Of a stretch of 64,000 bases of DNA, positions 51,906 to 60,793 are shown in pieces. Each line of letters begins with the position of its first letter. The first letter of the stretch is position 1. The notes beneath the pieces are model-generated. The model made no database searches, was not told where the DNA came from, and worked only from the letters and a program-made list of their open reading frames with translations. The DNA lies in the NCBI GenBank assembly GCA_949290355.1, contig CASERN010000011.1, positions 186,001 to 250,000 on the forward strand, read 5' to 3'. Position numbers and translations under genes: made by a program. Origin of the DNA: an uncultured bacterium. Its GTDB lineage: Bacteria; Cyanobacteriota; Vampirovibrionia; Gastranaerophilales; Gastranaerophilaceae.

Positions 51906-52601
51906 ATGAATAAGAAAAGTTGGTTTTTAAGTATTGTTTTTATCTGTTTTACTTGTATAAGTGCAAATGCAATAACGCTGAAGTTTAATGGGTTTATTGC
52001 TGATGAGGCAAATTTACTTTCAGAAAGAGTTGAGAACGATTTGAATATGACACTTTGGGATTTGCAAAAAAAATCTGGAGCTGACCTTGTAGTTGTTACT
52101 TTGCCTTCTTTAAACGGTAGGACTGTAGAGGATGTCGCTATTGATATTGGACGTTCTTACAAACTCGGTGCTGTCGGAAAGAATAATGGAATGGTATATC
52201 TTACCGCTTTGAATGAAAGAAAGATGCGTATTGAACAAGGCATAGGGCTTGAAAACAAGATTAGTGTAAGTACCCTTAAAAGTATCATGAACGAAGATAT
52301 TTTGCCGTATTATAAACAAAATAATTATGAAGCAGGTATTCAAAGAGGGACTTATTTGCTTGTGGATACAATTGCACAAGTTGAAGGTGTTACAGTAAAA
52401 CGTCAGGGTATTTGCCCGACAAGACTTTCTGGCGCATCAGGCAGTTCTTCTCGTAATAGTGCTCTTCCTTGGTGGGCATGGCCTATTATAATTATTATGC
52501 CCATATTTTCTCCAAGAAAACGTTCTTTCAACTCAAGCGGTTTTGGCGGCTTTGGTGGTGGTGGCGGCTTCGGAGGAAGCGGATGTTCCGGCAGTTGGTA
52601 G
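51906..52601 (+). CDS. Exported TPM-domain protein, YgcG type (231 residues)
   Basis: A signal peptide (cleavage near SANA) leads to a TPM domain of about 130 residues: FIADEANLLSERVENDLNMTL, GADLVVVTLPSLNG, MVYLTALNERKMRIEQGIGLE, ILPYYKQNNYEAGI. A membrane helix (WWAWPIIIIMPIF) and a Gly-rich tail with a Cys (GFGGGGGFGGSGCSGSW) close it, the usual YgcG layout. TPM domains have been linked to photosystem repair in plants and to envelope functions in bacteria; the role here is unknown. Confidence 0.85.
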   Translation: MNKKSWFLSIVFICFTCISANAITLKFNGFIADEANLLSERVENDLNMTLWDLQKKSGADLVVVTLPSLNGRTVEDVAIDIGRSYKLGAVGKNNGMVYLTALNERKMRIEQGIGLENKISVSTLKSIMNEDILPYYKQNNYEAGIQRGTYLLVDTIAQVEGVTVKRQGICPTRLSGASGSSSRNSALPWWAWPIIIIMPIFSPRKRSFNSSGFGGFGGGGGFGGSGCSGSW

Positions 52602-52654
52602 ATTTTTACTTTAATAATGAGAATTACTAGGTATATCTTAGGAAAGGATTTGAA

Positions 52655-53356
52655 ATGAAGAATTTAGATAAGTTTTTAGAAGAATTAAAACTTAATTTAG
52701 GTGAAAATTTAGTTTCTGTTATTGCGTTTGGATCTAACGCAAATGTTGAAGATGCAAAAAATAATCTTAATTTAATGATTGTATCTAATGAACTTACTGC
52801 AGAAAATTTATATTCAATTTCAAAACCTGTAAAAAAATGGGTTAAAGGTAAAAATCCTATTCCTATTATAATGAATAAAGATGAGTGGTATTCTTCTTTT
52901 GATGTTTATGCTATTGAATATTCTGATATGAAGGATAATTACAGGATAATTTATGGAGAAGATTTAGTACAATCAATTTGTATTAATAAATATTTTTTGC
53001 GTTTGGAATGTGAGTCTGAGTTAAAAAATCTTTTGTTAAAATATAAGAATAATTTTTTGTTAAATGTAAGATCTGATCGAGAAATGAAGAAACTATTAAG
53101 TAATGTAATAAAAACTTTGATTGTGATTTTTAGATCGGTATTAAGATTGCATGATTGTGCAGTACCTTATAGAGCGGTTGATATTATTGAATATGTTTCA
53201 AATTATTTAACATTCAATAAAATAGTCATGACAAAACTTGCTAAAGTAAAATATGAAAATGATGACTATACAAAACAAGAATTGTTATTTATAGAGGCAG
53301 AGTTGATAAAAGATATTCAAGCTATTTTGAAACAAGTTGATGCTATGCATTTTTAA
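52655..53356 (+). CDS. Nucleotidyltransferase-like protein of unknown function (233 residues)
   Basis: The start (DKFLEELKLNLGENLVSVIAFGSNANVEDAKNNLNLMIV) has the shape of a nucleotidyltransferase fold, with the GS pair, but the metal-binding Asp pair of the GSxARGxxxxxSDxDL motif is not kept, so catalysis is doubtful. The C-terminal half is helical, as in the substrate-binding part of such proteins. AGGAAAGGA precedes the ATG. It may be a degenerate minimal nucleotidyltransferase or an unrelated fold. Confidence 0.55.
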   Translation: MKNLDKFLEELKLNLGENLVSVIAFGSNANVEDAKNNLNLMIVSNELTAENLYSISKPVKKWVKGKNPIPIIMNKDEWYSSFDVYAIEYSDMKDNYRIIYGEDLVQSICINKYFLRLECESELKNLLLKYKNNFLLNVRSDREMKKLLSNVIKTLIVIFRSVLRLHDCAVPYRAVDIIEYVSNYLTFNKIVMTKLAKVKYENDDYTKQELLFIEAELIKDIQAILKQVDAMHF

Positions 53357-53479
53357 GTTTGAGTTAATGTTTTTTATATTAATGAATGGCAAATTTATTG
53401 TCATTCATTAATTTTTCTCATTGAATATATCTAATTTTACAAAAATTGTATTTTTGTGTTAAACTATATAAATATTGAT

Positions 53480-53552
53480 GGGCGATTAGCGCAGTTGGTA
53501 GCGCATCACATTGACGTTGTGAGGGTCACGTGTTCGAGTCACGTATCGCCCA
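53480..53552 (+). tRNA. tRNA-Val (GAC)
   Basis: GGGCGAT pairs with ATCGCCC; D arm GCGCAGTTGGTAGCGC, anticodon loop TTGACGT giving GAC, T loop GTTCGAGTC. Discriminator A, CCA not encoded. Confidence 0.95.
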
Positions 53553-53574
53553 GTTTATCTAAAGAGGAGTAATA

Positions 53575-53925
53575 ATGTTGGATGCTATACTTACAGAATT
53601 AAATTCAAATTTATCTTTTAGTGTTAAAGTTGATAAATATCCATCTCTTAAAAAGAATTACACTACTGTGTATATTGATGATAAGGAAGTAAGGCTGCCC
53701 AATGCTACTGAGTTAAGCGGCTTATTAGAAGTACAGTATGATTTGAGTTCTTATTCTGCTAATGTCGTAAAATTTTTGGCTGGATGGAACAAGAGCAAAA
53801 AAAGAATAGATTTAATGATACAAACAGATAAAAACATGTATTTTTTGAAAGGATGTTATATCAAAAAACATAACGCCGAAATTCAATCTTTTACCATTTT
53901 TTATAATACATTTAAGGAAGCTTAG
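53575..53925 (+). CDS. Small protein of unknown function after tRNA-Val (116 residues)
   Basis: The ATG at 53575 follows AGAGGAG and lies only 22 bases after the tRNA, so the two may share a transcript. The product is polar and beta-rich (YTTVYIDDKEVRLPNATEL, YFLKGCYIKKHNAEIQSF), without membrane segments or known motifs. Its last 4 bases overlap the end of the convergent gcvPA gene. Confidence 0.6.
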   Translation: MLDAILTELNSNLSFSVKVDKYPSLKKNYTTVYIDDKEVRLPNATELSGLLEVQYDLSSYSANVVKFLAGWNKSKKRIDLMIQTDKNMYFLKGCYIKKHNAEIQSFTIFYNTFKEA

Positions 53926-55160
53926 ATATTTGATATATAAGATTCTATATCTTCATCTGATGTCATTTCAGTCGTGGCAACGAGGATTTTATGGTTATCC
54001 AACTTTAAACCTCCAATAATGCCATTATTTTTTAAATTTTTTAAAATTCTATCTGCGTCGTCAACTTCAATTACAAATTCGTTATAGAAGTTTTTGTTTA
54101 AAGTTTTTATACCTTTTTCAGTTAATTTATTGGATAGCATATGAGCCATTTTTGCGGATAGGTATGAAGCTTGTCTAAATCCTTTTTCTCCCATTACAGT
54201 AAGATATAATGTTGCGCAAAGTCCAATCAATGCTTGATTTGAGCATATATTACTAGTGGCTTTTTCTCTTTTTATATGTTGTTCTCTTGTCTGTATAGTA
54301 AGACAATATGCAGGATTTCCATCGGCGTCTACTGTTCGTCCTGCAAGTCGTCCCGGAATTTGTCTCATAAATTTTTCTTTGCAAGCAATAAATCCTGCAT
54401 GAGGACCTCCAAAACTCATTGGAATTCCAAGAGTTTGTACGTCTCCTACGACTATATCAGCATCGCTTGGCGGATTTAGTATTCCAAGAGATGAAACATC
54501 TGTACATACAATTAACAGGCAATCTGTTGGTGTAATTTCTTTAATTTCACCGTAAAAATCAGGGTTTTGAAATAAAATCCCTGCGTATTCAGAAGTATTA
54601 TCAGGGATTTTATCAAACAAATTGATTTCAATGTCATTTGCCCAACAGTAAGTTTTTATAACCTCAATATATTGAGGATTTAATTTATTAGAAACTAACA
54701 CTTTATTTTTTTTAGAAATTCTAACAGCCATGAGAATTGCTTCAGCGCATGCACTTGCAGCGTCATACATTGTTGCATTAGATATATCCATACCTGTTAG
54801 TCTGCAAATCATTGTTTGAAATTCATACATAACCTGAAGTGTTCCTTGGGAAATTTCAGGTTGATAAGGTGTGTATGCTGTCAAAAATTCAAATCTATTA
54901 GCTACCTGAGAAATACAAGCAGGAATGAATTTATTATATGTGCCTGCCCCAAGAAATGTAATATAATCAGTTTTATTTTTCTTTGCAAGTGATTTTATAT
55001 ATTTTTGAGTTTCTGCTTCACTAAGCGGTTTTCCAAAGTTTGGATTTTCCATCCTTGCTTTTTGAGGAATTTGTGAAAATAATTCTTCTATATTTGAAGC
55101 ATTAATGCTTTGCAACATTTCTTTTTTTATTTCATCAGTATGTACTAAAAAATTTTTCAT
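53922..55160 (-). CDS. gcvPA: Glycine dehydrogenase (decarboxylating), subunit 1
   Basis: P-protein of the glycine cleavage system, N-terminal half type. The 412-residue product has FLGAGTYNKFIPACISQV, TAYTPYQPEISQGTLQ, VGDVQTLGIPMSFGGPHAGF and GRTVDADGNPAYCLTIQTREQHIKREKATSNICSNQAL in pieces, all conserved. The PLP-lysine is on subunit 2 (GcvPB), whose gene should follow but does not: the operon ends here at a convergent gene. 4 bases downstream of gcvH. Confidence 0.95.
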   Translation of the reverse strand: MKNFLVHTDEIKKEMLQSINASNIEELFSQIPQKARMENPNFGKPLSEAETQKYIKSLAKKNKTDYITFLGAGTYNKFIPACISQVANRFEFLTAYTPYQPEISQGTLQVMYEFQTMICRLTGMDISNATMYDAASACAEAILMAVRISKKNKVLVSNKLNPQYIEVIKTYCWANDIEINLFDKIPDNTSEYAGILFQNPDFYGEIKEITPTDCLLIVCTDVSSLGILNPPSDADIVVGDVQTLGIPMSFGGPHAGFIACKEKFMRQIPGRLAGRTVDADGNPAYCLTIQTREQHIKREKATSNICSNQALIGLCATLYLTVMGEKGFRQASYLSAKMAHMLSNKLTEKGIKTLNKNFYNEFVIEVDDADRILKNLKNNGIIGGLKLDNHKILVATTEMTSDEDIESYISNI

Positions 55161-55164
55161 TTAA

Positions 55165-55551
55165 TTATTCCAATTCTTCTTTGTAGTCTTCGTATTCCAA
55201 TAAATCATTTTCTTCTGAGGCTACGTCTCCTGTAGCTTCAATTTTTATGAGCCAACCGTTTTCGTAACTATCTTCATTTAAAGTCTCTGGAGTATTTATA
55301 ACATTTTCATTGACTTCAACAACTTTACCGCTAATTGGCATATAAATTTCAGAAGCTGCTTTTACAGATTCTATTGTCGCAAAGGTTTCACCTTTTTTGA
55401 ATTCTGAATCAATTTCCGGTAATTCAACAAATACAATGTCGCCAAGCTGTTCAATAGCATAATCTGTTAAACCAATAGTATAAATGTTATCACCATTGTC
55501 ATACAGGTATTCGTGGGATTTTGAACAAAGCATATTTTCGATAATACTCAT
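55165..55551 (-). CDS. gcvH: Glycine cleavage system H protein
   Basis: H carries the aminomethyl group on lipoate between P and T. The product (128 residues) has YTIGLTDYAIEQLGDIVFVELP and the lipoylation motif ATIESVKAASEIYMP with the modified Lys. Start at 55551 after AAGGAG; an in-frame start further up would overlap gcvT. The acidic C-terminal tail (SEENDLLEYEDYKEELE) is normal. Confidence 0.95.
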   Translation of the reverse strand: MSIIENMLCSKSHEYLYDNGDNIYTIGLTDYAIEQLGDIVFVELPEIDSEFKKGETFATIESVKAASEIYMPISGKVVEVNENVINTPETLNEDSYENGWLIKIEATGDVASEENDLLEYEDYKEELE

Positions 55552-55567
55552 GAATTTCTCCTTATTG

Positions 55568-56671
55568 TTATAACTTAATTTTATTTCTTTTTTCAATGAA
55601 TGGTTTTTTGACTATTTCAGCATCATGTAACTTTTCTCTTATCATAACCTGAACTACAGTTCCATTGCAAATTTCTTTATTATTTTTTACATATGCAAGA
55701 GCAATATTCACCCCTAAAGTAGGAGATGGACCGCCGCTAGTTATTATACCAATTTTTTCTCCATTCTGGTATACTTCATATCCATGTCTGGCAATAGATT
55801 TATCTATCATTTTAAGTCCTACAAGTTTTTTTGATGTTCCGTTTTTTATTTGTTCTAATATTATATCTTTACCGTTATAATCTGTTGTTTTGTCTTTTGG
55901 AATTGACCAACTTAGTCCTGCTTCTATTGGTGTTGTATTTTCATCAAGGTCATTACCATAAAGATGCAATGCAGCTTCAAGTCTTAGAGTATCTCTTGCC
56001 CCAAGCCCTATCGGTTTAATTCCGAATTCTTTGCCATCTTCAAGAATTTTGTCCCATAGATATTCTGAATGTTTGTTTTCAACAAGAATTTCATAGCCGT
56101 CTTCTCCTGTATAGCCAGTTCTAGATGCAAGAACTTTGATATTAGCAATTTTTGCTGGTTTTATTGTAAATGAATCTTGTTGGGTATTTAACCCCATTTT
56201 TCTCATTAGTTTATCTGCGAATGGTCCTTGAATCGCAAGTAAAGAATAATTATGAGATTGATTGTCTATTTTTACCTCAAAATTTTTACTGTTTCTAACC
56301 ATCCAGTTTAAATCTTCATCAATTCTTGATGCATTGCAAATTATTAAATAATTTAAAATTCCTAGTTTATATATAATTAAATCATCAATCAAGCCGCCGT
56401 TTGTATTTGGGAGCTGGCAATATACAGCTTTTTCATAATTCAATTTTGAAATATCTTGAGGAACAATTTTATTTAAAAATTCTAAAGAATCTTTTCCTGA
56501 TACAAAAACCTCTCCCATGTGTGAAACATCAAATAGTCCGACTTTTTCTCTGACAGTTTTGTGTTCTTCCATAATTGATGTATATTGTACAGGCATATGC
56601 CAACCTGCAAAATCAACCATTTTAGCTCCTAATTGAACATGTTTATCATGTAAGAAAGTTTCTTTAGTCAT
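55568..56671 (-). CDS. gcvT: Aminomethyltransferase (glycine cleavage T protein)
   Basis: T releases ammonia and passes the methylene to tetrahydrofolate. The 367-residue product has MVDFAGWHMPVQY, GLFDVSHMGEVFVSG, LLAIQGP, RTGYTGEDGYEI, GLGARDTLRLEAALHLYGND and the C-terminal ITSGGPSPTLGVNIALAYV. AGGGGGA precedes the ATG. First gene of gcvT-gcvH-gcvPA. I see no glycine riboswitch in the short upstream gap. Confidence 0.96.
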   Translation of the reverse strand: MTKETFLHDKHVQLGAKMVDFAGWHMPVQYTSIMEEHKTVREKVGLFDVSHMGEVFVSGKDSLEFLNKIVPQDISKLNYEKAVYCQLPNTNGGLIDDLIIYKLGILNYLIICNASRIDEDLNWMVRNSKNFEVKIDNQSHNYSLLAIQGPFADKLMRKMGLNTQQDSFTIKPAKIANIKVLASRTGYTGEDGYEILVENKHSEYLWDKILEDGKEFGIKPIGLGARDTLRLEAALHLYGNDLDENTTPIEAGLSWSIPKDKTTDYNGKDIILEQIKNGTSKKLVGLKMIDKSIARHGYEVYQNGEKIGIITSGGPSPTLGVNIALAYVKNNKEICNGTVVQVMIREKLHDAEIVKKPFIEKRNKIKL

Positions 56672-56739
56672 AAAATATCCCCCTTATATAGGTTATATTT
56701 TCTATGTAAAGGGGGATAATGTCAATGTTTTATTTAGTT

Positions 56740-57780
56740 TTATAACTCAGATATTTTTCTATAAAGTTCTATTTGTTTTTCTGATATATTTTTAGGAATT
56801 ACAATTTTAATTCTAATATTTAAATTCCCATATCCTCCATCTTTTTTCGGTAGACCAAGCCCTTTTAATCTTAATGTTTGTCCGGAAGATGTTTTTGGAG
56901 GTATTTTTATACCTATTTTCCCATGTAGAGTGTCAATATCTTTTTTGCATCCTAATACAGCTTCTGGCGGCGTAATTTCAATATCTTTTGTAAGATCACT
57001 ACCGTTGATTTCGTAGATTTTATCTTTTATATGAATAATTAGGTATAAATCGCCTTTTCTGCCATAGGAATCTGATTTCCCTTCTCCTTTAATTCTTACT
57101 TTTTGACTCTCTGATATGTTAGGAGGTAATTTTACTTTTATTGATTTTGGTTCAGATTTAAAACCTGTTCCTCCGCATTCACTGCAATATCCTCCATTCC
57201 CAGAGCATTTTGTACATCGTTCTATATTATTAAATTTAACAGTAATTGGTTTTTGGTCAAATAAATCTTTTATAGTTATATTTAAGTTCATTGTAACATC
57301 AAGATTTTCAGCTTTAGGCTGTTGTTGAGTTCTTCTGCGAGAAGTTCTTTGTTGTTGTCCGGCGCCTGTAAAATCAAAACCGTCAAAATTCATTCCTTGG
57401 GATCTTCCCCCTCCCATCATATCTCCGAATAATGAGCTAAAGAAGTCTGAAAATCCGCCCAGATCTTGACCGTTGAAATTAAAGCTTTGATAATTGCCAC
57501 CTTGTCCCCCACCAAATCCGAATTGTTCGAATCCAGGAGGAGGTGTATAGCTTTGTCCGCCTTGCCAATTAGATCCTAAGCTGTCATATCTTTGTCTTTT
57601 TTGTTTATCACCAAGAACTTCGTAAGCTTCGTTAATATCTTTAAATTTGCTTTCTGCTTCTTTGGTTTTATTTACATCAGGGTGATACTTGCGAGCAAGT
57701 TTTCTATAAGCAGATTTTATTTCAGCTTCAGTTGCATCACGTTTAACGCCTAATATGTCATAATAATCTTTGTATTCCAT
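56740..57780 (-). CDS. DnaJ-like co-chaperone with a half zinc domain (346 residues)
   Basis: The J domain is complete ([33 protein letters not shown] in pieces, with HPD), followed by a Gly/Phe-rich region (about 75-150). The zinc region is short: [18 protein letters not shown] supplies two CxxCxGxG-type units, so one zinc site instead of the two in DnaJ. The C-terminal substrate domains ([32 protein letters not shown]) resemble DnaJ/CbpA. It should stimulate DnaK ATPase; dnaK and grpE are not adjacent. It lies between gcvT and rplR as a single gene. Confidence 0.88.
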   Translation of the reverse strand: MEYKDYYDILGVKRDATEAEIKSAYRKLARKYHPDVNKTKEAESKFKDINEAYEVLGDKQKRQRYDSLGSNWQGGQSYTPPPGFEQFGFGGGQGGNYQSFNFNGQDLGGFSDFFSSLFGDMMGGGRSQGMNFDGFDFTGAGQQQRTSRRRTQQQPKAENLDVTMNLNITIKDLFDQKPITVKFNNIERCTKCSGNGGYCSECGGTGFKSEPKSIKVKLPPNISESQKVRIKGEGKSDSYGRKGDLYLIIHIKDKIYEINGSDLTKDIEITPPEAVLGCKKDIDTLHGKIGIKIPPKTSSGQTLRLKGLGLPKKDGGYGNLNIRIKIVIPKNISEKQIELYRKISEL

Positions 57781-57857
57781 ATTTTAATGTCTCCCAAGTA
57801 TATAATAATATAAAAAATATTAAAACTTGAAATAATTAATTATTTTTTAAGTATTAA

Positions 57858-57888
57858 AAAAGACAGAGTTTATTAAACTCTGTCTTTT
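57858..57888. terminator. Terminator between rplR and the DnaJ-like gene
   Basis: AAAAGACAGAGTTT and AAACTCTGTCTTTT pair around three bases; it works on the minus strand to end the ribosomal operon. Confidence 0.88.
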
Positions 57889-57910
57889 AATTTATGTTAA
57901 AAGCGTCTGC

Positions 57911-57972
57911 GCTCCTTTTTATTTGTTTTGCCTTAAAAAGTTTATACAAAAACTTATTTGGCGGGTGGAGCG
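57911..57972. repeat. Intergenic repeat, copy B (after rplR)
   Basis: Shares GCTCCT, TTTAT, GTTTAT-n-CAAAA and TTTG-nn-GGGTGGAGCG, in the same order, with a copy after rpsN. The GTTTAT to GGGTGG spacing is 23 bases in both. GCTCC at one end and GGAGC at the other can pair. Confidence 0.55.
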
Positions 57973-57981
57973 GCTACGCTT

Positions 57982-58350
57982 CTAGAACATTAAGCCAGCT
58001 TCTCTAGCTGCGTCAGCGAGTGCTGCGATACGACCGTGATATAAAAATCCTCCGCGATCGAATACTACACATTCAATACCGGCTTTTTTAGCTTTTTTAG
58101 CGATTTCTTCGCCAACTAATTTTGCAGCTTCAATATTTCCACCATGAGCTAGTTTTTCTTTTAATTCTTTATCATTAGAAGAAGCTGAAGCTAATGTTAC
58201 ATGATTGTTATCATCAATTAGCTGAGCATATATATGTTTAGTACTTCTATAAACTGCTAATCTTGGGAATTCAGCTGTTCCTGATAATTTAACTCTTATA
58301 GCTCTGTGTCTTTTTTGAACTTTTGGTTTTCTAATTTCTTGTTTAATCAT
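57982..58350 (-). CDS. rplR: Ribosomal protein L18
   Basis: 122 residues with [34 protein letters not shown] (in pieces) and the C-terminal [26 protein letters not shown], the conserved 5S rRNA-binding region. It is the last gene of this ribosomal run; rpsE, which normally follows, is replaced by a repeat, a terminator and the DnaJ-like gene. Confidence 0.97.
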   Translation of the reverse strand: MIKQEIRKPKVQKRHRAIRVKLSGTAEFPRLAVYRSTKHIYAQLIDDNNHVTLASASSNDKELKEKLAHGGNIEAAKLVGEEIAKKAKKAGIECVVFDRGGFLYHGRIAALADAAREAGLMF

Positions 58351-58433
58351 TTTATTTATCCTTTCATTACTTGCTTTAACGGGCTACTTAAATTTTTCAC
58401 CCTTCACATGCAATTTTTTAGGCTGCATTAGCC

Positions 58434-58973
58434 TTATTTTTTACCAGCTTTACCAGCTTTACGTCTGATGTATTCACCTTCATATCTAACACCTTTTCCT
58501 TTGTAAACTTCAGGAGGTCTTTTAGATCTGATAAATGCAGCAACATCTCCAACTGTTTGTTTGTTAGAACCTTTTACAGTAATTTTAGTGTTAGCTTCAA
58601 CAGAAATAGTAATACCTTCTGGTGGTTCAACAATTACAGGGTGAGAATAACCTAATGAAAGATTAAGATTTTTACCTTCCATATTAGCACGGTAACCAAC
58701 ACCTTGGATTTCTAATTTCTTTTCAAATTGCTCTTTTACACCATGAACTGCATTTGCTATTAAAGTTCTAGATAATCCGTATAAAGCATCAGTTTCTCTA
58801 GAATCACCAACTTTTGAAAGTACAACATGGTTATCTTCGATTTTTACTGCAATTTCTGGTCGAACTTCAACAACTTCTGTTCCGTGAGGTCCTTTAACAG
58901 TAACTGTATGTCCTTCTATTTTTACTTCAACCCCTTGAGGGATTTCGATAGGTTTTTTACCAATACGTGACAT
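58434..58973 (-). CDS. rplF: Ribosomal protein L6
   Basis: 179 residues from the ATG at 58973, which follows AAAGGAGAA; an earlier in-frame start has no such site. MSRIGKKPIEIPQGVEV at the start and PPEVYKGKGVRYEGEYIRRKAGKAGKK (in pieces) at the end are conserved L6 sequences. Normal spc position between rpsH and rplR. A small hairpin (AGGCT-AATGC-AGCCT) follows near the stop. Confidence 0.97.
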   Translation of the reverse strand: MSRIGKKPIEIPQGVEVKIEGHTVTVKGPHGTEVVEVRPEIAVKIEDNHVVLSKVGDSRETDALYGLSRTLIANAVHGVKEQFEKKLEIQGVGYRANMEGKNLNLSLGYSHPVIVEPPEGITISVEANTKITVKGSNKQTVGDVAAFIRSKRPPEVYKGKGVRYEGEYIRRKAGKAGKK

Positions 58974-59126
58974 TTTAATTTTCTCCTTTTGGTATATTGT
59001 GTACTTAATTTCAAACTTTTCTACCAATTATGTTTGAAATGGATTTCAAAAAGTCTAGATTTCATAAGATCAAGCTATTTAATATAAAACTCTTGACTTC
59101 TTGTCCTCTGACCTTCTTTTTGCTAA

Positions 59127-59525
59127 TTAGTAAACGTAGCAAAGAACTTCGCCGCCAATATTTTCTTTTCTAGCTTTTCTGTCTGTTAAAAGACCTTTGC
59201 TAGTAGAAACAATAGCAATACCCATACCACCTAAAACTTTAGGAAGGTTTTTAGCTTTGCTGTAGTTTCTTAAACCAGGTTTAGAAATTCTTTCTAATTT
59301 AGTGATGATAGGTTTGTTTTTAGCGTCATATTTAAGAGTGATTTCCAAAACTTTGAATTTACCTTCATCTTTTACGCTGTAATCAGTAATAAAACCTTCT
59401 TCTTTTAAAAGTTTAGCTAATTGAACTTTTAATTTTGAAGATGGCATAGAAACTGATGGGTGTGCAACCATATTAGCGTTTCTAATTCTTGTTAGCATAT
59501 CTGCTATAGGATCTGTCATTGACAT
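59127..59525 (-). CDS. rpsH: Ribosomal protein S8
   Basis: 132 residues: [16 protein letters not shown] at the start and [34 protein letters not shown] (in pieces) at the end. It begins after a 373-base gap containing a terminator, so it probably has its own promoter. In many bacteria S8 binds its own operon's mRNA. Confidence 0.97.
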   Translation of the reverse strand: MSMTDPIADMLTRIRNANMVAHPSVSMPSSKLKVQLAKLLKEEGFITDYSVKDEGKFKVLEITLKYDAKNKPIITKLERISKPGLRNYSKAKNLPKVLGGMGIAIVSTSKGLLTDRKARKENIGGEVLCYVY

Positions 59526-59723
59526 AATCTTTTCCCTTTCGAGGACTTACCCACAGTTATAGGCAGTATCCTTTTTAACTATTACACCACTTACTGAATT
59601 AATTGTTGCTCCATATTGAAGCTTATTTCAGCAGTCTGGAACTGTATAACTAAAATATCATGAACAAATTATATTTACAAGAGGATTGTTAGATTTGTTA
59701 ATTAATATTGCTTATAAATAAAA

Positions 59724-59762
59724 ACCAAAAAAGACCGCATCCCTCGGTCCTTTGGTTTTTAT
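59724..59762 (-). terminator. Terminator inside the ribosomal protein gene run
   Basis: GACCG and CGGTC pair around AGGGATG, flanked by AACCAAA and TTTTTTGGTT which extend the stem; T-rich after it on the minus strand. Confidence 0.75.
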
Positions 59763-59837
59763 TATATAATTTAAACTGTTAAAGATATTTATTTGTCTGT
59801 AACAATTTGCAATTAACTAAGCTTGCTTAGAAGTTAC

Positions 59838-59896
59838 GCTCCTAATTTATGCTCTTTATATGTTTATGCAAAACCCAGTTTGATGGGTGGAGCGTT
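59838..59896. repeat. Intergenic repeat, copy A (after rpsN)
   Basis: Same ordered blocks as copy B: GCTCCT, TTTAT, GTTTAT-n-CAAAA, TTTG-nn-GGGTGGAGCG. It abuts the rpsN stop codon. Confidence 0.55.
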
Positions 59897-59898
59897 CT

Positions 59899-60105
59899 CT
59901 ACCAGCTTGCTTTTGTAACGCCCGGAAGTAAACCTTCGTGAGCCATTTTTCTTAAACAAATTCTGCAAAGACCGAAATCTCTGTGGTAACCGTGAGGTCT
60001 TCCGCAAATGCTGCATCTGTTATGAAGTCTTACTGCAGGGTATTTACCTGCTGCAACAAGTTTTTCGCGTCTTAGTTCTTTGTTTATCATCGCTTTTTTA
60101 GCCAT
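59899..60105 (-). CDS. rpsN: Ribosomal protein S14, zinc-binding type
   Basis: 68 residues with four cysteines in [20 protein letters not shown] and [12 protein letters not shown], the zinc-ribbon form; ends [10 protein letters not shown]. Slightly longer than the usual 61 residues. AAGGAGAA precedes the ATG. Confidence 0.96.
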   Translation of the reverse strand: MAKKAMINKELRREKLVAAGKYPAVRLHNRCSICGRPHGYHRDFGLCRICLRKMAHEGLLPGVTKASW

Positions 60106-60120
60106 GAATTTCTCCTTTTT

Positions 60121-60179
60121 TTATTTTGTTTGTTATTTATTGTAACTCCCGATTCGCGGGTAGAGCTGTTACGCTCCTA
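60121..60179. repeat. Intergenic repeat, partial copy C (after rplE)
   Basis: GCGGGTAGAGC and TTACGCTCCT resemble the right end of copy B (GCGGGTGGAGC, CTACGCTTCT). On the RNA strand GAGC-GTAACA-GCTC and CCCG-CGAAT-CGGG can form two small hairpins. It abuts the rplE stop. Confidence 0.45.
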
Positions 60180-60737
60180 TTTGTTCATTCCTTTGAAAGG
60201 CATTCCTAATAATTTCAATAATTCACGAGCTTCTTCATCTGTTTCTGCTGTAGTAATTACTGAAACGTTCATACCTTTAACTAAATCAACTTCTTCATAA
60301 GTGATTTCTGGGAATAGTGCTTGTTCTTTTAAACCTAATGTGTAATTTCCACGTCCGTCAAAACTCTTTGGAGAAATACCTCTGAAGTCTCTTATACGAG
60401 GTAATACTACACAAATTAGTTTTTGTAAGAAATCGTACATTCTTTCACCACGTAATGTAACCATAGCTCCAACAGGCATCCCTTCTCTCAATTTGTATGA
60501 TGCAATTGATTTTTTAGCTTTAGTTACTACGCATTTTTGCCCTGCAATTTTAGTTAATTGAGCTTCGATTGCTTCTGCAATTTTAGAGTTGTGAGAAGCT
60601 TCTCCAACACCCATATTTAAAACAATTTTATGAAGCTTTGGAATCTGATTAACATTTTTATATCCAAATTTTTCCTTTAATGCAGGAACTACTTCTTCTT
60701 GATATTTTGCTTTTAAACTTCTAGTTTTTGTTGTCAT
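60177..60737 (-). CDS. rplE: Ribosomal protein L5
   Basis: 186 residues: [62 protein letters not shown] and [20 protein letters not shown] are all conserved L5 sequences. Normal position after rplX. Confidence 0.98.
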   Translation of the reverse strand: MTTKTRSLKAKYQEEVVPALKEKFGYKNVNQIPKLHKIVLNMGVGEASHNSKIAEAIEAQLTKIAGQKCVVTKAKKSIASYKLREGMPVGAMVTLRGERMYDFLQKLICVVLPRIRDFRGISPKSFDGRGNYTLGLKEQALFPEITYEEVDLVKGMNVSVITTAETDEEARELLKLLGMPFKGMNK

Positions 60738-60793
60738 TTTCGTATTTCCTTAATTCTACGATGCAATAATATTATACTTCAAATATGGAAATA

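Larger units (their letters stand above)
59526..59898 (-). promoter_or_regulatory. Gap between rpsN and rpsH with terminator, repeat and likely promoter
   Basis: Reading right to left: the intergenic repeat, then a hairpin at about 59724-59762, then TTGTAA and TATTTT 17 bases apart, then a leader of about 140 bases before rpsH. No gene is seen. The arrangement splits the ribosomal run into two transcription units. Confidence 0.5.

Noticed and set aside
51785-53552. Possible integrated element between tRNA-Cys and tRNA-Val
   Set aside because: Neither tRNA 3' end is repeated nearby, there is no integrase, and the genes between look like the rest of the chromosome.
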